Source of the DNA: an uncultured bacterium
GTDB lineage: Bacteria > Armatimonadota > UBA5829 > DSUL01
Direction: 5' to 3'
NCBI GenBank assembly: GCA_937967775.1
Contig: CALCJH010000037.1
Coordinates: 1-6,425, forward strand
DNA: 6,425 nucleotides
The notes under the pieces: generated by a model
What the model was told of the DNA's origin: nothing
The model's input: the letters and a program-made list of their open reading frames with translations, nothing else
Database searches by the model: none
Translations under genes and position numbers: made by a program
Part shown: one piece after another, positions 5,486 to 6,425 of the stretch
Numbering within the stretch: the stretch's first letter is position 1
Layout: every line of letters starts with the position of its first letter

Positions 5486-6425
5486 ATGGACACTGTGACA
5501 CCGAAAATTCAGATCGTCGAGGAGACTGACACCTACGGCAAGTTCGTGGTGGAGCCGCAGGAGCGCGGATTCGGGACGACCATCGGCAACGCGCTCCGGC
5601 GGGTGCTTCTGTCCAGCATTCCGGGGGCGGCCATCACGTCCATCAAGATTGATGGAGTGCTGCATGAGTTCTCGACGATCCCCGGGGTGCGCGAGGACAC
5701 CACCGAGCTCATTCTGAACCTGCGAGAGGTGTTCGTGAAGATGGCTCCGTCGTCCAACGGCTCCGAAGAGCCTTCGGGACCGATGGTGATGCGGATCGAG
5801 AAGAAGGGACCGGGCACCGTCACGGCGGCCGATATCCAGACGCCACCGGAGATTACGGTGGTCAACCCGGAGGCCTATATCTGCGAACTGGCGGACGCGA
5901 CGACCTCATTCTCTATGGAGATGACCGTGGAGCGCGGTAAGGGCTTTGTGCTGCCGGAGAAGCACGATCACCTCAAGTCCACCATCGGAGTCATTCCGGT
6001 GGGCAGCGTGTTCTCGCCCGTGCGCCACGTGAACTATATCGTGGAGGCCACGCGCGTCGGGCATCAGACAGACTACGAGCGCCTGACTCTGGAGGTGACC
6101 ACGAACGGGACGGTCTCGCCGAGTGAGGCTGTCAGCACGGCGGCTGCCATTCTGGACCGGCAGATCCGGCTGTTCTTCGATTTCAACCGCCGGGCACGGG
6201 CGGACATCGGGTTTGGTGGCGAGTCCGAAGGGTTGAGGCTTGGCCCGCCGGACGCGCGGATCGAGGAGCTGGACTTCTCGGTGCGGACCTATAACTGCCT
6301 GAAGAAGGCCAACATCATGACCATCGGGGAGCTGGTGCAGAAGACGGAAGGCGACCTGATGCAGATCCGCAACTTCGGCAAGAAGTCCCTGAACGAGGTG
6401 AAGGAGAAGCTTGCCAGCTTCGGCC
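5486..6425 (+). CDS. rpoA: RNA polymerase alpha subunit, cut at the right edge
   Basis: Alpha dimerises to start RNA polymerase assembly, and its C-terminal domain contacts UP elements and activators. 313 residues are present. The N-terminal domain shows ERGFGTTIGNALRRVLLSSI (26-45), KKGPGTVTAADI (106-117), HDHLKSTIGVIPVGSVFSPV (160-179) and VNYIVEATRVGHQTDYERLT (182-201). A linker at about 233-255 leads to the C-terminal domain, IEELDFSVRTYNCLKKANI (259-277) to RNFGKKSLNEVKEKLASFG (295-313), which keeps the DNA-contacting R267, N270 and K273 and the G-K-K-S motif. Related proteins end a few to about fifteen residues later, so nearly all of the gene is here. The ATG at 5486 gives a normal N-terminus. 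The upstream binding site is weak (CAGG, 5470-5473). Confidence 0.98.
   Translation, partial: MDTVTPKIQIVEETDTYGKFVVEPQERGFGTTIGNALRRVLLSSIPGAAITSIKIDGVLHEFSTIPGVREDTTELILNLREVFVKMAPSSNGSEEPSGPMVMRIEKKGPGTVTAADIQTPPEITVVNPEAYICELADATTSFSMEMTVERGKGFVLPEKHDHLKSTIGVIPVGSVFSPVRHVNYIVEATRVGHQTDYERLTLEVTTNGTVSPSEAVSTAAAILDRQIRLFFDFNRRARADIGFGGESEGLRLGPPDARIEELDFSVRTYNCLKKANIMTIGELVQKTEGDLMQIRNFGKKSLNEVKEKLASFG

Noticed and set aside
4703..5665. Open frame of 320 codons on the - strand across rpsD and rpoA
   Set aside because: It is antisense to conserved genes, low in motif content and rich in Arg, Pro, Leu and His, as expected of a shadow frame.
1..6425. Mobile element, CRISPR array, tRNA, or an undescribed accessory system
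   Set aside because: I saw no direct repeats with spacers, no transposase or integrase frame, no tRNA-like cloverleaf and no non-housekeeping gene. Gene content and order are those of a core ribosomal operon.

Overview
The window is a stretch of a bacterial ribosomal-protein superoperon (the spc-to-alpha junction). Every convincing gene is on the + strand. The order is [end of an upstream gene]-rplO-secY-adk-map-infA-rpmJ-rpsM-rpsK-rpsD-rpoA, and rpoA runs off the right edge a few residues short of its expected end. The order rplO-secY-adk-map-infA-rpmJ-rpsM-rpsK-rpsD-rpoA is the one common in Gram-positive and related deep-branching bacteria; in E. coli, adk and map lie elsewhere.

Organism: a GC-rich bacterium that uses GTG and TTG starts (rplO GTG, map TTG, rpsM TTG). 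Adk, L36 and S4 all keep their cysteine (zinc) forms. This fits a Terrabacteria-type lineage such as Armatimonadota or Chloroflexota. The phylum is a guess from general protein character and needs a tree. Archaea and eukaryotes are excluded by bacterial-type SecY, L15, L36, IF1 and the RNA polymerase alpha subunit.

Layout: 1-1878 holds the upstream gene end, L15 and SecY, packed with almost no spacing. L15 carries an unusual acidic, Ala/Glu-rich tail. 1913-3314 holds adenylate kinase and type I methionine aminopeptidase, which overlap by 26 bases if map starts at its best-supported TTG. 3344-3562 is IF1. It is followed by a 121-base gap (3563-3683) with GC-rich inverted repeats, a perfect TATAAT and a Shine-Dalgarno sequence with no start codon behind it. 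3684-5332 holds L36, S13, S11 and S4, with an 84-base gap between S13 and S11 that contains a clear stem-loop. A 153-base gap (5333-5485) precedes rpoA. No stretch over 300 bases lacks a gene.

The genes serve one growth-linked programme: ribosome assembly (L15, L36, S13, S11, S4), translation initiation (IF1), N-terminal Met removal (Map), membrane protein export (SecY), adenylate balance (Adk) and transcription (alpha). I found no mobile element, CRISPR array, tRNA, rRNA or defence-type system, and no evidence for an undescribed system. The items most worth a second look are the three non-coding gaps, which could hold an internal promoter and ribosomal-protein autoregulatory RNA, and the L15 tail.
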